Part shown: positions 1-8,909 of the stretch, piece after piece
Position numbering within the stretch: position 1 is the first letter of the stretch
Layout: every line of letters starts with the position of its first letter
DNA from: Clostridium bowmanii
GTDB lineage: Bacteria > Bacillota > Clostridia > Clostridiales > Clostridiaceae
Assembly: GCF_018861315.1 (NCBI RefSeq)
Contig: NZ_JAHLDL010000007.1
Location: 62,001-126,000 of the forward strand
Length of the DNA: 64,000 bases
Reading direction: 5' to 3'
Position numbers and translations under genes: made by a program
Notes under the pieces: generated by a model
Told to the model about the DNA's origin: nothing
Database searches by the model: none
What the model saw: only the letters and a program-made list of their open reading frames with translations

Positions 1-1
1 T

Positions 2-568
2 TGGTGCATAATTAATGGAGAGACTAAAAGTGGGAATACAACCATGCTTATGGATGTTGGTATTGACACTGGAGATATGTTTCTAACAGAAGAGGTAGAA
101 CTAACGAGTACTATTACCGCTGGTGAATTGCATGATATTCTTAGCAATAGTGGTGGTGAACTTTTAGTTAAAACAATAAAGGGTATAGTAGATAATGAGA
201 TAGTGCCAGTTAAGCAAGGAGATGAGATTAACTCATATGCGCCTATGCTAAATAAGAAAATGGCAAATATAAATTGGGCTGACAGCAATGCTAATATTCA
301 TAATTTTATAAGAGGATTAAATCCAACGCAAGTTGCATATACTCATTATGACAACGGCGTAATGAAAATATATAAATCAAGAGCAATTGATGAAGAGTCG
401 AATAAAAGCATTGGAAGTATTATAGAGGTTTCAAAAGAGGGAATAAAGGTATCAACTGGTAGTGGCATTTTACTTATTGAAGAGATACAATTTCCAGGTA
501 AAAAGCCATTAAAAGTTAAGGACTATATAATAGGAAATAAGATAGAGGAAGGTATTATTTTAAATTAA
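2..568 (+). CDS. fmt: Methionyl-tRNA formyltransferase, C-terminal part (5' cut by window edge)
   Basis: Transfers a formyl group from 10-formyl-tetrahydrofolate to Met-tRNAfMet for translation initiation in the cytoplasm. The reading frame is open from base 2 and begins inside the catalytic domain: the segment WCIINGETKSGNTTM followed by MDVGIDTGDM matches the conserved end of the formyltransferase fold. The C-terminal tRNA-binding beta domain follows (around NINWADSNANIHNFIRGLNP). About 190 residues are visible of a usual ~310, so the N-terminus lies upstream of the window. It leads the rsmB/rlmN/PASTA-kinase cluster, a common Firmicute order, and the next gene starts within about 15 bases, suggesting an operon. 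The family call is confident; only the truncation is unusual. Confidence 0.95.
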   Translation, partial: WCIINGETKSGNTTMLMDVGIDTGDMFLTEEVELTSTITAGELHDILSNSGGELLVKTIKGIVDNEIVPVKQGDEINSYAPMLNKKMANINWADSNANIHNFIRGLNPTQVAYTHYDNGVMKIYKSRAIDEESNKSIGSIIEVSKEGIKVSTGSGILLIEEIQFPGKKPLKVKDYIIGNKIEEGIILN

Positions 569-583
569 GAGAGGTGAATGAAT

Positions 584-1261
584 ATGTTTTTTTATGATAG
601 TACTATGCTTATATTATTGCCAGCTATAATTATATCGGCACTCGCACAGCTTAAAATTAAGTTTTCTTTTAGTAAATATTCTAAGGTCAATAGTGCAAAT
701 GGTTACACTGGGGCACAGGTAGCTAGAATGCTACTAGATGAGGGTGGACTTTTTGATATACCAATAGAAATTGTAGGTGGAAAACTTACTGACCATTACG
801 ACCCATCTAAAAGAGTTATGAGACTCTCAGCCGAGGTTTATAATGGGACTTCAGTAGCATCTATAGGGGTTGCTGCCCATGAGACTGGGCATGCTCTTCA
901 AGACAAGGAACATTATGCACCTTTAAAAATAAGGAATGCAATAGTGCCAGCAGTTAATTTTAGTTCTAATGCATCATGGTTATTATTTTTAGTAGGAATA
1001 ATTTTAAGTGTTCAGCCTTTAATATATGTTGGAATTATTTTATTCTCAGCCGTGGTAGTATTTCAGTTAATTACTCTACCTGTTGAATTTAATGCATCTA
1101 GTAGAGCACTTACAATTTTAGAATCTAAAAGTATACTTTATGGAGATGAACTAAAAGGGGCAAAATCAGTACTTAGTGCAGCTGCTATGACATATTTATC
1201 TGCAGCACTTATGGCGATTTCTCAGCTTATAAGGCTAATTCTATTAAGTCGCGACAGATAA
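584..1261 (+). CDS. Neutral zinc metallopeptidase, YugP family
   Basis: A 225-residue membrane-associated metallopeptidase of the YugP type. Visible features: an N-terminal hydrophobic segment (about residues 7-22), the HETGH zinc-binding motif at about residues 99-103 (the HExxH form), and two further hydrophobic stretches (about 127-165). The physiological substrate of this family is not established. An ATG also exists at 578, but the GAGGTG ribosome site at 571-576 would then be only one base away, so the ATG at 584 (7-base spacing) is preferred. It sits between fmt and rsmB, a frequent clostridial arrangement, and is probably co-transcribed with them. The family call is strong; the biological role is unknown. 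Confidence 0.88.
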   Translation: MFFYDSTMLILLPAIIISALAQLKIKFSFSKYSKVNSANGYTGAQVARMLLDEGGLFDIPIEIVGGKLTDHYDPSKRVMRLSAEVYNGTSVASIGVAAHETGHALQDKEHYAPLKIRNAIVPAVNFSSNASWLLFLVGIILSVQPLIYVGIILFSAVVVFQLITLPVEFNASSRALTILESKSILYGDELKGAKSVLSAAAMTYLSAALMAISQLIRLILLSRDR

Positions 1262-1289
1262 AAATCAAATGAAAAATTGAGGTAATAAC

Positions 1290-2621
1290 ATGAATAATAG
1301 TAGACTTACAGCAATTATAGTTATTGAAAAAGTAATAAATGAAAATGCTTATTCTAATATAGTTTTAGGCATAGAACTTAACAAATCAGATCTAAATGAT
1401 AAAGATAAAGCGCTAGTTACAGAAATAGTTTATGGCACTTTAAAATATAAATATACTATAGATAAAATATTGAGCAGATTTATAAAAAAAGGTTTTGAAT
1501 CCTTAGATAGTTTTGTTTTAAACATACTAAGGATATCAGTTTATCAAATTAGGGTTTTAGATAAAATCCCCAGCTTTGCTGTTGTTAGCGAGGCTGTAAA
1601 CTTAACAAAAAAGATGAGCAATGCGGGAGCAGCGCAACTTGTTAATGGAGTACTTAGAAACTATCTAAGAGAGGACAATGCACCCTATTATAATGGAAAA
1701 AATGATATTGAAAGATTATGCTTTGAGTATTCATTTACTAAGGCTTTAGTTAAACTATTTATAAGGCAATATGGAATTGTCACCGCTGAGGAAATTCTAA
1801 GGGGCTTAAATTGTAGACCTGATGTTACAGTTAGAGTAAATACTCTGAAATTAACTTATGATGAAATATGGCAAAAACTTATAGAAAATGGGTATAATAT
1901 AGAAAAAGGCTATGCGTGCTTGGATGCGATACGGATTATAAAAGGTAAAAATATAGAGAATAACCTTTTATTTAATGAAGGAAGCATAACAGTTCAGGAT
2001 GAAAGTGCCATGCTTACAGCCCATTCTATGGACCTTTTACCGAATTTAGAAGTGTTAGATCTTTGTAGTGCTCCAGGTGGAAAAACAACACATATTGCAG
2101 AAATTATGAGAAACACAGGACATATTTTTGCATTTGATTTACATGAAAATAAGTTATCATTAATAAAACAAAATTTAAATAGAATAGGAATTATAAATAC
2201 AACTTGTAATGTTATGGATGCTACAATTTATGATCCAAGTTTACTGGAATCTGCAGATAGGGTACTTATTGATGTACCTTGCTCTGGTCTTGGAATTATT
2301 AGAAAAAAACCTGAGATAAAGTGGAGTAAGCATATAAAAGATATAGAAAATATAATTAACACACAAAGAAAAATAATGGAGAATGCTTCCAAATACGTAA
2401 AAAGTGGTGGAGTGCTTGTATACTCAACTTGCACACTTAATAAGGAAGAAAATGAAGGTAATGTTGATTGGTTTATAGAAAATCATCCAGAGTTTAAGGT
2501 TCAGCCAGTATTTTATGGCAAATTCAGTAATATAAACTATAGTGAAGCAGGGTATGTAACTATATTGCCAAATGAATACATGGATGGATTTTTTATAGCC
2601 AAAATCATAAAAGCGCGGTAG
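1290..2621 (+). CDS. rsmB: 16S rRNA (cytosine967-C5)-methyltransferase RsmB
   Basis: SAM-dependent methyltransferase modifying C967 (E. coli numbering) of 16S rRNA. 443 residues, the normal size. The N-terminal ~150 residues form the NusB-like RNA-binding domain. The catalytic domain shows the SAM-binding motif LDLCSAPGGKTTHIAE (about residues 254-269), motif IV DVPCSGLG with a conserved cysteine, and motif VI YSTCTLNKEENE with the catalytic cysteine. The start ATG follows a weak GAGGTAA-type site. The downstream gene rlmN begins within 10 bases of its stop, consistent with an operon of rRNA modification enzymes. Confidence 0.95.
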   Translation: MNNSRLTAIIVIEKVINENAYSNIVLGIELNKSDLNDKDKALVTEIVYGTLKYKYTIDKILSRFIKKGFESLDSFVLNILRISVYQIRVLDKIPSFAVVSEAVNLTKKMSNAGAAQLVNGVLRNYLREDNAPYYNGKNDIERLCFEYSFTKALVKLFIRQYGIVTAEEILRGLNCRPDVTVRVNTLKLTYDEIWQKLIENGYNIEKGYACLDAIRIIKGKNIENNLLFNEGSITVQDESAMLTAHSMDLLPNLEVLDLCSAPGGKTTHIAEIMRNTGHIFAFDLHENKLSLIKQNLNRIGIINTTCNVMDATIYDPSLLESADRVLIDVPCSGLGIIRKKPEIKWSKHIKDIENIINTQRKIMENASKYVKSGGVLVYSTCTLNKEENEGNVDWFIENHPEFKVQPVFYGKFSNINYSEAGYVTILPNEYMDGFFIAKIIKAR

Positions 2622-2630
2622 GTGTATAAA

Positions 2631-3677
2631 ATGATAAATATTTTAGATTTAAATTTGGTAGAATTAAAACAATGGATGAAAAGTAATGGGGAAAGTGAAT
2701 TTAGAGCTAAACAAGTATCAGACTGGATTTATAAGGATATTTGGAAGTTTGAGAATATGAATAATATTCCACAAACTGTAAAAGAAAAGCTTCAAGACAA
2801 TTTTTATATAGGAGTACCTGAGCTAATTTCTGAGCATACTTCAAAACTAAATGATACAAGAAAATATCTATTTGCGTTAAATGATGGTAACTTAATTGAA
2901 TGTGTGGTTATGAAATATAAACATGGGAATTCAATATGTATATCAACTCAAGTTGGATGTAGGATGGGTTGTAAATTTTGTGCTTCTACCATCGGAGGGA
3001 TGATTAGAAACCTAACTTCTGGAGAAATGTTATCTCAAATAATGAAATCACAGCAGTTAATTGGAGAGAGAATTTCTAATGTGGTACTAATGGGAAGTGG
3101 TGAACCATTTGACAACTTTGAAAATGTAATGAAATTTTTAGAAGTTGTGAATTCAGAAAATGGGCTCAATATTGGTCAAAGACATATAACTATATCTACT
3201 TGTGGAATTGTACCCAAAATTAAAGAATTTGCTGATTTTCAGTTGCAAACGACACTAGCTATTTCACTTCACGCAGCTACAGATGAAATTAGAATGGTGA
3301 GTATGCCTATTGCAAACAAGTACTCTATTGCAGAAATTATTGATGCATGTAAGTACTATATAAATAAAACTAATAGAAGAGTAACTTTTGAATATGCTCT
3401 TGTGAAGGATCTTAATGATAGCAAGAGAGATGCAGAAAAGTTAAGTGTGTTATTAAATGATATGTTATGTCATGTTAATTTAATTCCAATTAATGAGATT
3501 GAAGAAAATGAACTTAAAAGATCACCAAATGATAGTGTTAATGAGTTTAAGAGAGTACTGGAAAGTAATAATATTCAAACCACAATAAGACGCGAAATGG
3601 GCCTGGATATTAATGCGGCATGTGGACAACTAAGGAGAAGCCACATTAAAGGGAATAACGTAAATGAGGGGGTGTAA
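2631..3677 (+). CDS. rlmN: 23S rRNA/tRNA adenine C2-methyltransferase RlmN
   Basis: Radical SAM enzyme that methylates C2 of A2503 in 23S rRNA and A37 of some tRNAs. The CxxxCxxC iron-sulfur motif appears as CRMGCKFC (cysteines about 110, 114, 117), and the resolving/methyl-carrying cysteine near the C-terminus is present in [11 protein letters not shown] (about Cys331). The conserved [15 protein letters not shown] segment also fits. A GTG at 2622 directly follows the rsmB stop, but the ATG at 2631 has the better-spaced TAGGTG ribosome site and fits the family N-terminus. The length of 348 residues is normal. Its stop is close to the phosphatase gene, suggesting co-transcription. Confidence 0.95.
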   Translation: MINILDLNLVELKQWMKSNGESEFRAKQVSDWIYKDIWKFENMNNIPQTVKEKLQDNFYIGVPELISEHTSKLNDTRKYLFALNDGNLIECVVMKYKHGNSICISTQVGCRMGCKFCASTIGGMIRNLTSGEMLSQIMKSQQLIGERISNVVLMGSGEPFDNFENVMKFLEVVNSENGLNIGQRHITISTCGIVPKIKEFADFQLQTTLAISLHAATDEIRMVSMPIANKYSIAEIIDACKYYINKTNRRVTFEYALVKDLNDSKRDAEKLSVLLNDMLCHVNLIPINEIEENELKRSPNDSVNEFKRVLESNNIQTTIRREMGLDINAACGQLRRSHIKGNNVNEGV

Positions 3678-3679
3678 CA

Positions 3680-4426
3680 ATGCTGGGGGTTTTATCTGAT
3701 ATTGGAAATGTTAGAAAAACAAACGAAGACTCTGTAGGTTATTTTGAAACCAGTGATTTTGACATTTATGCTGTAGCAGATGGTATGGGTGGGCATAATG
3801 CAGGCGAGGTTGCAAGTGAACTAGCTATTAAAATTATTATAGAATATATAAAGCAGAATCATCAGGATTCAGATCTTAAAAAAGTACTTTCTGATGGAAT
3901 TAAATCTGCAAATAAGAAAATTTATGATATGTCGATTGTAAGTGATTCTCTTAAAGGTATGGGTACAACTATAACAATTTGTTTTAAAAAGGGAGTAAAA
4001 ATGGTTGTTGCAAATGTAGGCGACAGTAGTTGTTATGTTATTGATAGTGGAAGAAAATTATCAAAAATTACAAGAGACCATTCTTTGGTACAACAACTTT
4101 TAGATAATGGTACTATAACAGAAGAAAAAGCTAGAAATCATCCGAATAAAAATATTATTACAAGGGCACTTGGAACAAATGAGCTAGTGGAAGTTGATTT
4201 ATTTGATGTTGATTTGACAAATATACACAAATGTATTTTGTGTACAGATGGGCTTACTAATGATGTGACTTATTCAGAAATGTATGATATTATTATGGAA
4301 AATGACAATATCTCTAGCTGCAAAATGTTAGTGGATTTAAGCAAATCTAAGGGTGGACGCGATAACATATCAGTTATCGTATTTGAAGGAGAGTGCAGAG
4401 ATGATAGGAACCATATTAGGGAGTAG
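3680..4426 (+). CDS. stp: PP2C-family serine/threonine phosphatase (Stp/PrpC)
   Basis: Metal-dependent protein phosphatase that opposes the adjacent PASTA kinase. The PP2C motifs are in order: SDIGNVRKTNEDS near the N-terminus, the metal-binding ADGMGGHNAGE (about residues 34-44), VGDSSCYV (about 112-119), CTDGLT (about 189-194) and GGRDNISVIV near the C-terminus. 248 residues, normal for bacterial PrpC. Preceded by GAGGGGGTG. The reading frame overlaps the kinase start by 26 bases, so the phosphatase and kinase are likely translationally linked, a conserved Firmicute pairing. Confidence 0.95.
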   Translation: MLGVLSDIGNVRKTNEDSVGYFETSDFDIYAVADGMGGHNAGEVASELAIKIIIEYIKQNHQDSDLKKVLSDGIKSANKKIYDMSIVSDSLKGMGTTITICFKKGVKMVVANVGDSSCYVIDSGRKLSKITRDHSLVQQLLDNGTITEEKARNHPNKNIITRALGTNELVEVDLFDVDLTNIHKCILCTDGLTNDVTYSEMYDIIMENDNISSCKMLVDLSKSKGGRDNISVIVFEGECRDDRNHIRE

Positions 4427-6329
4427 ATATGAACTCCTTGAAAAAATCGGAGAGGGTGGAATGGCAATAGTATATAAAGCTAAATGTCATTTACTCAATC
4501 GTTACGTTGCTGTAAAGATACTAAAAGAAGAATTTTCAAATAATATAGATTTCATGGATAAATTCAAGAAAGAAGCTGCATCTGCAGCTAGTCTTTCATC
4601 AAATAATATAGTTAATATATATGATGTTGGACACGAGAAAGATATTAATTATATTGTAATGGAATATATAAAAGGTAAAACACTAAAGCAAGTTATACTT
4701 GATAATGGTAGTATGGATAATAACAAGGTAATAGATTATGGTATTCAGATTGCAAAAGCACTCGAGTGTGCTCATAAGAATAACATTATACATAGAGACA
4801 TCAAACCTCATAATATTTTAGTTACTGAAGATGGAACGGTTAAAGTTACAGATTTTGGTATCGCGAAAGCTTCCAGTTCTGTCACTATAACTAATACTAG
4901 CACAGTAATGGGGTCAGCTCATTATTTTTCACCAGAACAAGCTAAAGCAAGTTTTGTAGACTTTAGAACGGACATTTATTCTTTTGGAATAGTACTTTAT
5001 GAGATGTCTACTGGGAGAGTGCCTTATGATGCAGAAAGTCCGGTATCCGTAGCCTTAAAACATATACAGGAACCAGTTGTGCCTCCTAAGGATATAAATG
5101 ACAATATACCTGAAAACCTAAATAAATTAATATTAAAGGCAATAGAGAAAGAACCTATAAAGAGGTATCAAACTGCAAAAGATATGCGTTTAGACTTGCA
5201 GAGAATACAAAATAATAGTGGCTATACTATTGCAGCAAGAGCTATGGATAATGAATACACTAGAGTTATGGAAGCTGTAAATGTAGATGATTATGAAAAA
5301 GAAGAAGTAACTGGAAAAATTGCAAAGAAAAACAACAATAAAAATATCAATAAAAAAAATAAAACTAAGATAATAGTTTCTATTGCAGTAGTTTTACTAA
5401 TTGTTTTAGCTACTGTTTTAGGGCTGGTATATAAAAATGCACTGTTTGGCAATAGTGGAAAAGTAGATGTTGCCGGCAAGATAGTAGTGCCTAAAATTAT
5501 AGGGTTAGATAAGAGCGATGCAAAAAAAGTAGTTGAAGATGAGGGCTTAACTTTTACAGAGGTTGCAGAAGAAAATAGCACCCAACCGAAAGGCACTGTG
5601 ACGGTATGTTTTCCTGAGGTGGGAACAGAAGTGAAAGCTAAGAGCGAAGTAAGAGTTAGAGTGAGTAAAGGGCCGGAGACTTTCACGGTTCCTTATGTTA
5701 AAGGCTCTGATAGAAATTCAGCTAAAACCCTCATTGAAGGAAGTGGCTTGGTACTAGGCGATGTTAAAGAGGAATTCAGTGATTCAATACCTAGTGGCAT
5801 AGTAATAAGTCAAGATCCAAGTGAAGAAAGTTTAGTTCAAAAGGGTGATAAAGTAAATTTAGTAATAAGTAAGGGCGTGCAAGTTAAAAATACATTAGTG
5901 CCAGATTTATCTGTATCATCAAAAGACGAGGCTCAAGGGTTATTACAAAATTCAAATTTAAAAATAGGTGATACAAAAGAAGTAATAACTAATGATAAAT
6001 CACAAGATGGTAAAATTTTTAATCAAACAATTGCTCCCAATACTACTGTTAAAGAAGGCAGTTCAGTAGGGTTTAGTTATTATACCTATAAAGAACCTGT
6101 AAAAGAGCAATTTAAGGTTCCGGACTTTATAGGAAAAACGGTTAAAGAGGCAAAAGATTTAGCTGCAAAAGATGATATAACCATATCAGCTCCTGGAAGT
6201 GATGAAGATATCATTGATTCTCAAGATAAGGAAGCAGGGACGAAAGCGAGTGTTGGAGACACTATAACTTTAACATCCAAGGCTACTGTGCCTCCAGTAA
6301 CACCTGATACACCCCCAGCTACTCAATAA
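4401..6329 (+). CDS. prkC: PASTA-domain serine/threonine protein kinase PrkC
   Basis: Membrane kinase sensing cell-wall fragments; in Bacilli this family links muropeptides to growth control and spore germination. The cytoplasmic kinase domain has the glycine loop GEGGMAIVYKA (about residues 17-27), AVKIL lysine, HRDIKPHN (about 131-138) and a DFG motif. A lysine/asparagine-rich linker precedes one transmembrane helix (about 322-344). The extracellular part holds four PASTA repeats, the last somewhat divergent, and ends in a Pro/Thr-rich tail. An in-frame ATG at 4353 lies deep inside the phosphatase gene; the ATG at 4401 is chosen because it begins MIGTILGSRYELLEKIG and follows a GGAGAG ribosome site. 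642 residues. Confidence 0.95.
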   Translation: MIGTILGSRYELLEKIGEGGMAIVYKAKCHLLNRYVAVKILKEEFSNNIDFMDKFKKEAASAASLSSNNIVNIYDVGHEKDINYIVMEYIKGKTLKQVILDNGSMDNNKVIDYGIQIAKALECAHKNNIIHRDIKPHNILVTEDGTVKVTDFGIAKASSSVTITNTSTVMGSAHYFSPEQAKASFVDFRTDIYSFGIVLYEMSTGRVPYDAESPVSVALKHIQEPVVPPKDINDNIPENLNKLILKAIEKEPIKRYQTAKDMRLDLQRIQNNSGYTIAARAMDNEYTRVMEAVNVDDYEKEEVTGKIAKKNNNKNINKKNKTKIIVSIAVVLLIVLATVLGLVYKNALFGNSGKVDVAGKIVVPKIIGLDKSDAKKVVEDEGLTFTEVAEENSTQPKGTVTVCFPEVGTEVKAKSEVRVRVSKGPETFTVPYVKGSDRNSAKTLIEGSGLVLGDVKEEFSDSIPSGIVISQDPSEESLVQKGDKVNLVISKGVQVKNTLVPDLSVSSKDEAQGLLQNSNLKIGDTKEVITNDKSQDGKIFNQTIAPNTTVKEGSSVGFSYYTYKEPVKEQFKVPDFIGKTVKEAKDLAAKDDITISAPGSDEDIIDSQDKEAGTKASVGDTITLTSKATVPPVTPDTPPATQ

Positions 6330-6403
6330 AACAAATGATAATAATTTAATCATCTGGGATGTGTCTAAAACACATTAATTCAAATGTAAATTATGGAGGT
6401 TAT

Positions 6404-7273
6404 ATGCAAGGAGTAATTATAAAGGGTATAGGCGGATTATATTTTGTGAGAGTTGAAGATAAGGTTATAGAGTGCAAGGCAAGAGGTAAGTTCAGATATG
6501 CTGGACTTACCCCTGTTATTGGTGATAAAGTCGAAATAATGTTAGAAGTAGATGAAAGCAAAGGTGTAATAGAAAAAATTTTTTCGCGTGATAATGAAAT
6601 GATACGTCCTGCAGTTGCTAATGTTACTCAAGCTTTTGTGGTTTTTGCCTTTAAACAACCTGACTTAAACATGGATCTCCTAAATAAATTTCTAGTGCTT
6701 TGTGAATTTTATAGGTTAAAAATAGTTCTATGTTTAAATAAGTTGGATTTAGTCCAGGAAGTTAATGATGACCTTATAAAAGAATTAAAGAGTGTTGGTT
6801 GCGATTTAGTATTTTTAAAAGCAAAGGAAGGTCAAGGACTAGATGCACTTAAGACAAGAATAAAAAATAACATTACTGTTTTTTGCGGTCCTTCTGGAGT
6901 AGGCAAGTCAACTATTCTCAATAGTTTACTTGGAAGAGAAGCTATGAAAACCGGAGATATAAGTAAGAAATCTCAGAAGGGTAAGCATACAACTCGTCAT
7001 AGTGAGCTTATTGAATATGAAGAAGGATTCTTGCTAGATACACCAGGATTTTCAGCATTAAGTTTAGATTTCATAGATAAAGAAGGGTTACAACATTGTT
7101 TTCCTGAATTCGAAAAGTACGAAGGTCAATGTAGGTTTTCTAATTGTATGCATTATAAGGAACCCAATTGTAGAGTTAAAGAAGCTGTAGAAAACAATGA
7201 AATTTATCAGGATAGGTATAAATTTTATATTAAAACGTTAGAAGAAATAATTGATAGGGGGAATAGAAAATGA
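6404..7273 (+). CDS. rsgA: Small ribosomal subunit biogenesis GTPase RsgA
   Basis: Circularly permuted GTPase that matures and checks the 30S subunit. Domains in order: N-terminal OB fold, then the permuted G motifs with LNKLD (G4) before GPSGVGKST (G1, about residues 160-168) and DTPG (G3), then a C-terminal zinc site with the pattern CRFSNCMHYKEPNC. 289 residues, normal size. An upstream in-frame ATG at 6359 was rejected: the GGAGG at 6395-6399 sits just before the ATG at 6404, and the MQGVIIKGIGGLY start matches the family. The stop overlaps the rpe start (ATGA), implying translational coupling. Confidence 0.95.
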   Translation: MQGVIIKGIGGLYFVRVEDKVIECKARGKFRYAGLTPVIGDKVEIMLEVDESKGVIEKIFSRDNEMIRPAVANVTQAFVVFAFKQPDLNMDLLNKFLVLCEFYRLKIVLCLNKLDLVQEVNDDLIKELKSVGCDLVFLKAKEGQGLDALKTRIKNNITVFCGPSGVGKSTILNSLLGREAMKTGDISKKSQKGKHTTRHSELIEYEEGFLLDTPGFSALSLDFIDKEGLQHCFPEFEKYEGQCRFSNCMHYKEPNCRVKEAVENNEIYQDRYKFYIKTLEEIIDRGNRK

Positions 7274-7920
7274 TAAAAATAGCACCATCCATATTGTCAG
7301 CAGATTTTTCAAGACTAGGAGAACATATAAAGCAGCTGGAAGCATGTGGTGCTGATATGATCCATATTGATGTAATGGATGGTATGTTCGTACCTAACAT
7401 TTCTTTTGGTATTCCCATCATCAAAAGTATTAGAAAATTAACAAAATTGACATTTGATGTACATCTTATGATAGAAGAACCCTCTAGATATGTAGAAGAT
7501 TTTGTAGGGGCAGGTGCTGACATAATAACTGTTCATTATGAAACTGATAGACATATTGATAGAACTATTAATTACATAAAAAGTTTTGGTATTAAAGCTG
7601 GAGTTGCATTAAATCCTGCTACATCTGTAGACAGCATTAAATATTTAATAAGTAATCTTGATATGGTACTTATTATGTCTGTAAACCCTGGATTTGGGGG
7701 GCAAAAATATATTGACTACTGCTCTGATAAAATAAGTGAAGTTAGAGCTCTTGCAGATATTCATAATAAAGACATTATGATTCAAGTAGATGGCGGAATT
7801 GATGAAACTAATATCAGAAGTGTAGTTAATAGTGGGGCTAATGTTATTGTAGCAGGGTCCGCTGTATTTAAAAATGATGAAATAGATAAAAACATAAAAG
7901 CATTAAGAGCTGGAATTTAG
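7270..7920 (+). CDS. rpe: Ribulose-phosphate 3-epimerase
   Basis: Interconverts ribulose-5-phosphate and xylulose-5-phosphate in the pentose phosphate pathway. A 216-residue TIM barrel with the signature HIDVMDGMFVPNISFG (metal and catalytic residues, about 34-49), HLMIEEP, the phosphate-loop region VNPGFGGQ and the catalytic QVDGGI segment. Its ATG overlaps the rsgA stop, and thiN starts one base after its stop, so the three genes form a tight unit, as in many Firmicutes. Confidence 0.96.
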   Translation: MIKIAPSILSADFSRLGEHIKQLEACGADMIHIDVMDGMFVPNISFGIPIIKSIRKLTKLTFDVHLMIEEPSRYVEDFVGAGADIITVHYETDRHIDRTINYIKSFGIKAGVALNPATSVDSIKYLISNLDMVLIMSVNPGFGGQKYIDYCSDKISEVRALADIHNKDIMIQVDGGIDETNIRSVVNSGANVIVAGSAVFKNDEIDKNIKALRAGI

Positions 7921-7921
7921 C

Positions 7922-8557
7922 ATGAAGGTCATAATAATATCAGGCGGTAATCCACCTTCCAAGGAATTGCTTACAAGTGAAATTACAGAAGATGCATATT
8001 TAATTGCAGCAGATAGTGGTGCTAACTGTCTATATGATTATAATATAGAGCCGGATTTACTCCTAGGAGATTTTGATTCTATTGATAAAGGGGTATTGGA
8101 TTATTTTAAAAAGTGTAATTGTACTATAGATACTTACCCTACAGAGAAAGACTTTACTGATACTGAAATTGCAGTTGAAAAAGCTCTTTGCATGAAACCA
8201 AATGAAATAGTTTTTCTGGGGTGCACTGGAAGTAGGGTTGATCATCTGCTTGGTAATATTGGAATGCTTAAGATTTGCCTTAAAAATGGTGTCAGTGCCT
8301 TCATAAAAGACGAAAACAATAGTATAAGGCTGACTAATGCATCAACATCACTAAAGGGCACTATGGGCCAAATATTCTCAGTGCAGTCCTATGGCAATGA
8401 AATAATTGGGCTAACAATTGAGGGCGCTAAATATCCTTTAAACAATTACAATTTAAAGATTGGTGAGAGTATAACTATTTCCAATGAGTTTGTACGATCT
8501 GAGGTAAAGCTTAAATTTAAATCAGGGATGCTGCTAATAGTATTGCCTTTGGATTAA
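7922..8557 (+). CDS. thiN: Thiamine pyrophosphokinase
   Basis: Converts thiamine plus ATP to thiamine diphosphate. 211 residues. Recognisable motifs include AADSGANCLYDYNIEPDLLLGDFDSI (quoted in two parts: AADSGANCLYDYN and LLGDFDSI), EKDFTDTEIA, and the LGCTGSRVDHLLGN segment. A C-terminal beta domain completes the family architecture. It is the last gene of the fmt-to-thiN run; a strong terminator begins about 20 bases after its stop. No TPP riboswitch is visible upstream, as expected for a gene inside an operon. Confidence 0.93.
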   Translation: MKVIIISGGNPPSKELLTSEITEDAYLIAADSGANCLYDYNIEPDLLLGDFDSIDKGVLDYFKKCNCTIDTYPTEKDFTDTEIAVEKALCMKPNEIVFLGCTGSRVDHLLGNIGMLKICLKNGVSAFIKDENNSIRLTNASTSLKGTMGQIFSVQSYGNEIIGLTIEGAKYPLNNYNLKIGESITISNEFVRSEVKLKFKSGMLLIVLPLD

Positions 8558-8576
8558 TATGGAACAATTATCTAAA

Positions 8577-8626
8577 TATAAACTATTTTTATTGATAAAC
8601 TCAATAAAAATAGTTTATATTTTTTT
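8577..8626 (+). terminator. Rho-independent terminator after thiN
   Basis: A perfect 19-bp inverted repeat (arms 8577-8595 and 8601-8619, loop TAAAC) is followed by a run of T residues to 8626. It cleanly separates the thiN operon from the small sporulation genes. Confidence 0.93.
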
Positions 8627-8627
8627 G

Positions 8628-8655
8628 GAACATTACTGAAAGTTAATCATATAAT
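8628..8655 (+). promoter_or_regulatory. Candidate sigma-E-type promoter for the 56-residue gene and spoVM
   Basis: GAACATT at 8628-8634 matches 6 of 7 positions of the sigma-E -35 consensus KMATATT, and CATATAAT at 8648-8655 matches the -10 consensus CATAYAHT fully, with a 13-base spacer (near the usual 13-15). It lies just after the thiN terminator and about 16 bases before a strong ribosome site. In B. subtilis spoVM is sigma-E dependent (established knowledge); the assignment here is inference from consensus match and context. Confidence 0.5.
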
Positions 8656-8686
8656 AATATTGGAATACTTTGGGGGGGAATAACTT

Positions 8687-8857
8687 ATGAGAAGACATTG
8701 TAGGCATTTAGGAAATCAGCTTGGAGTAATTATTGCCTGTGTAGGCATTGGAATTTTATCAGTGGTTATACTTCCATTTTGGTGGTGGCTAATTGCTGCG
8801 GGAGGAGGAATTGTTTATTGTGGCTTTTATATAATGAATCACAACAATCATTGTTAG
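8687..8857 (+). CDS. Small Cys/His-containing membrane protein of unknown function (56 aa)
   Basis: A 56-residue reading frame starting with ATG after a strong G-rich ribosome site (TGGGGGGG, 8670-8677). I do not recognise a characterised family. Visible features: a short charged N-terminus MRRHCRHLGNQ, two hydrophobic segments (about residues 13-32 and 34-47) separated by a PFWWW turn with a following glycine run, and a C-terminal NHNNHC. Cysteines and histidines cluster at both ends, suggesting a metal site or cross-linking. It lies between a terminator and spoVM, downstream of a sigma-E-like promoter, so a mother-cell sporulation role is inferred. Codon use resembles that of the neighbours. 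Confidence 0.75.
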   Translation: MRRHCRHLGNQLGVIIACVGIGILSVVILPFWWWLIAAGGGIVYCGFYIMNHNNHC

Positions 8858-8909
8858 TGATATGAATATAGATATAGGCTCTATAGTTAATGACTAGGAG
8901 GGAAGAAAA

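Noticed and set aside
5291-5686. 131-codon open frame on the minus strand inside the PASTA kinase
   Set aside because: Fully antisense to a clear coding gene, low-complexity Thr/Ser/Leu-rich product, no ribosome site or family motif.
8861-8890. Separate sigma-E promoter directly before spoVM
   Set aside because: GAATATA and CTATAGTT are only about 10 bases apart, too close; read-through from the promoter at 8628-8655 is simpler.
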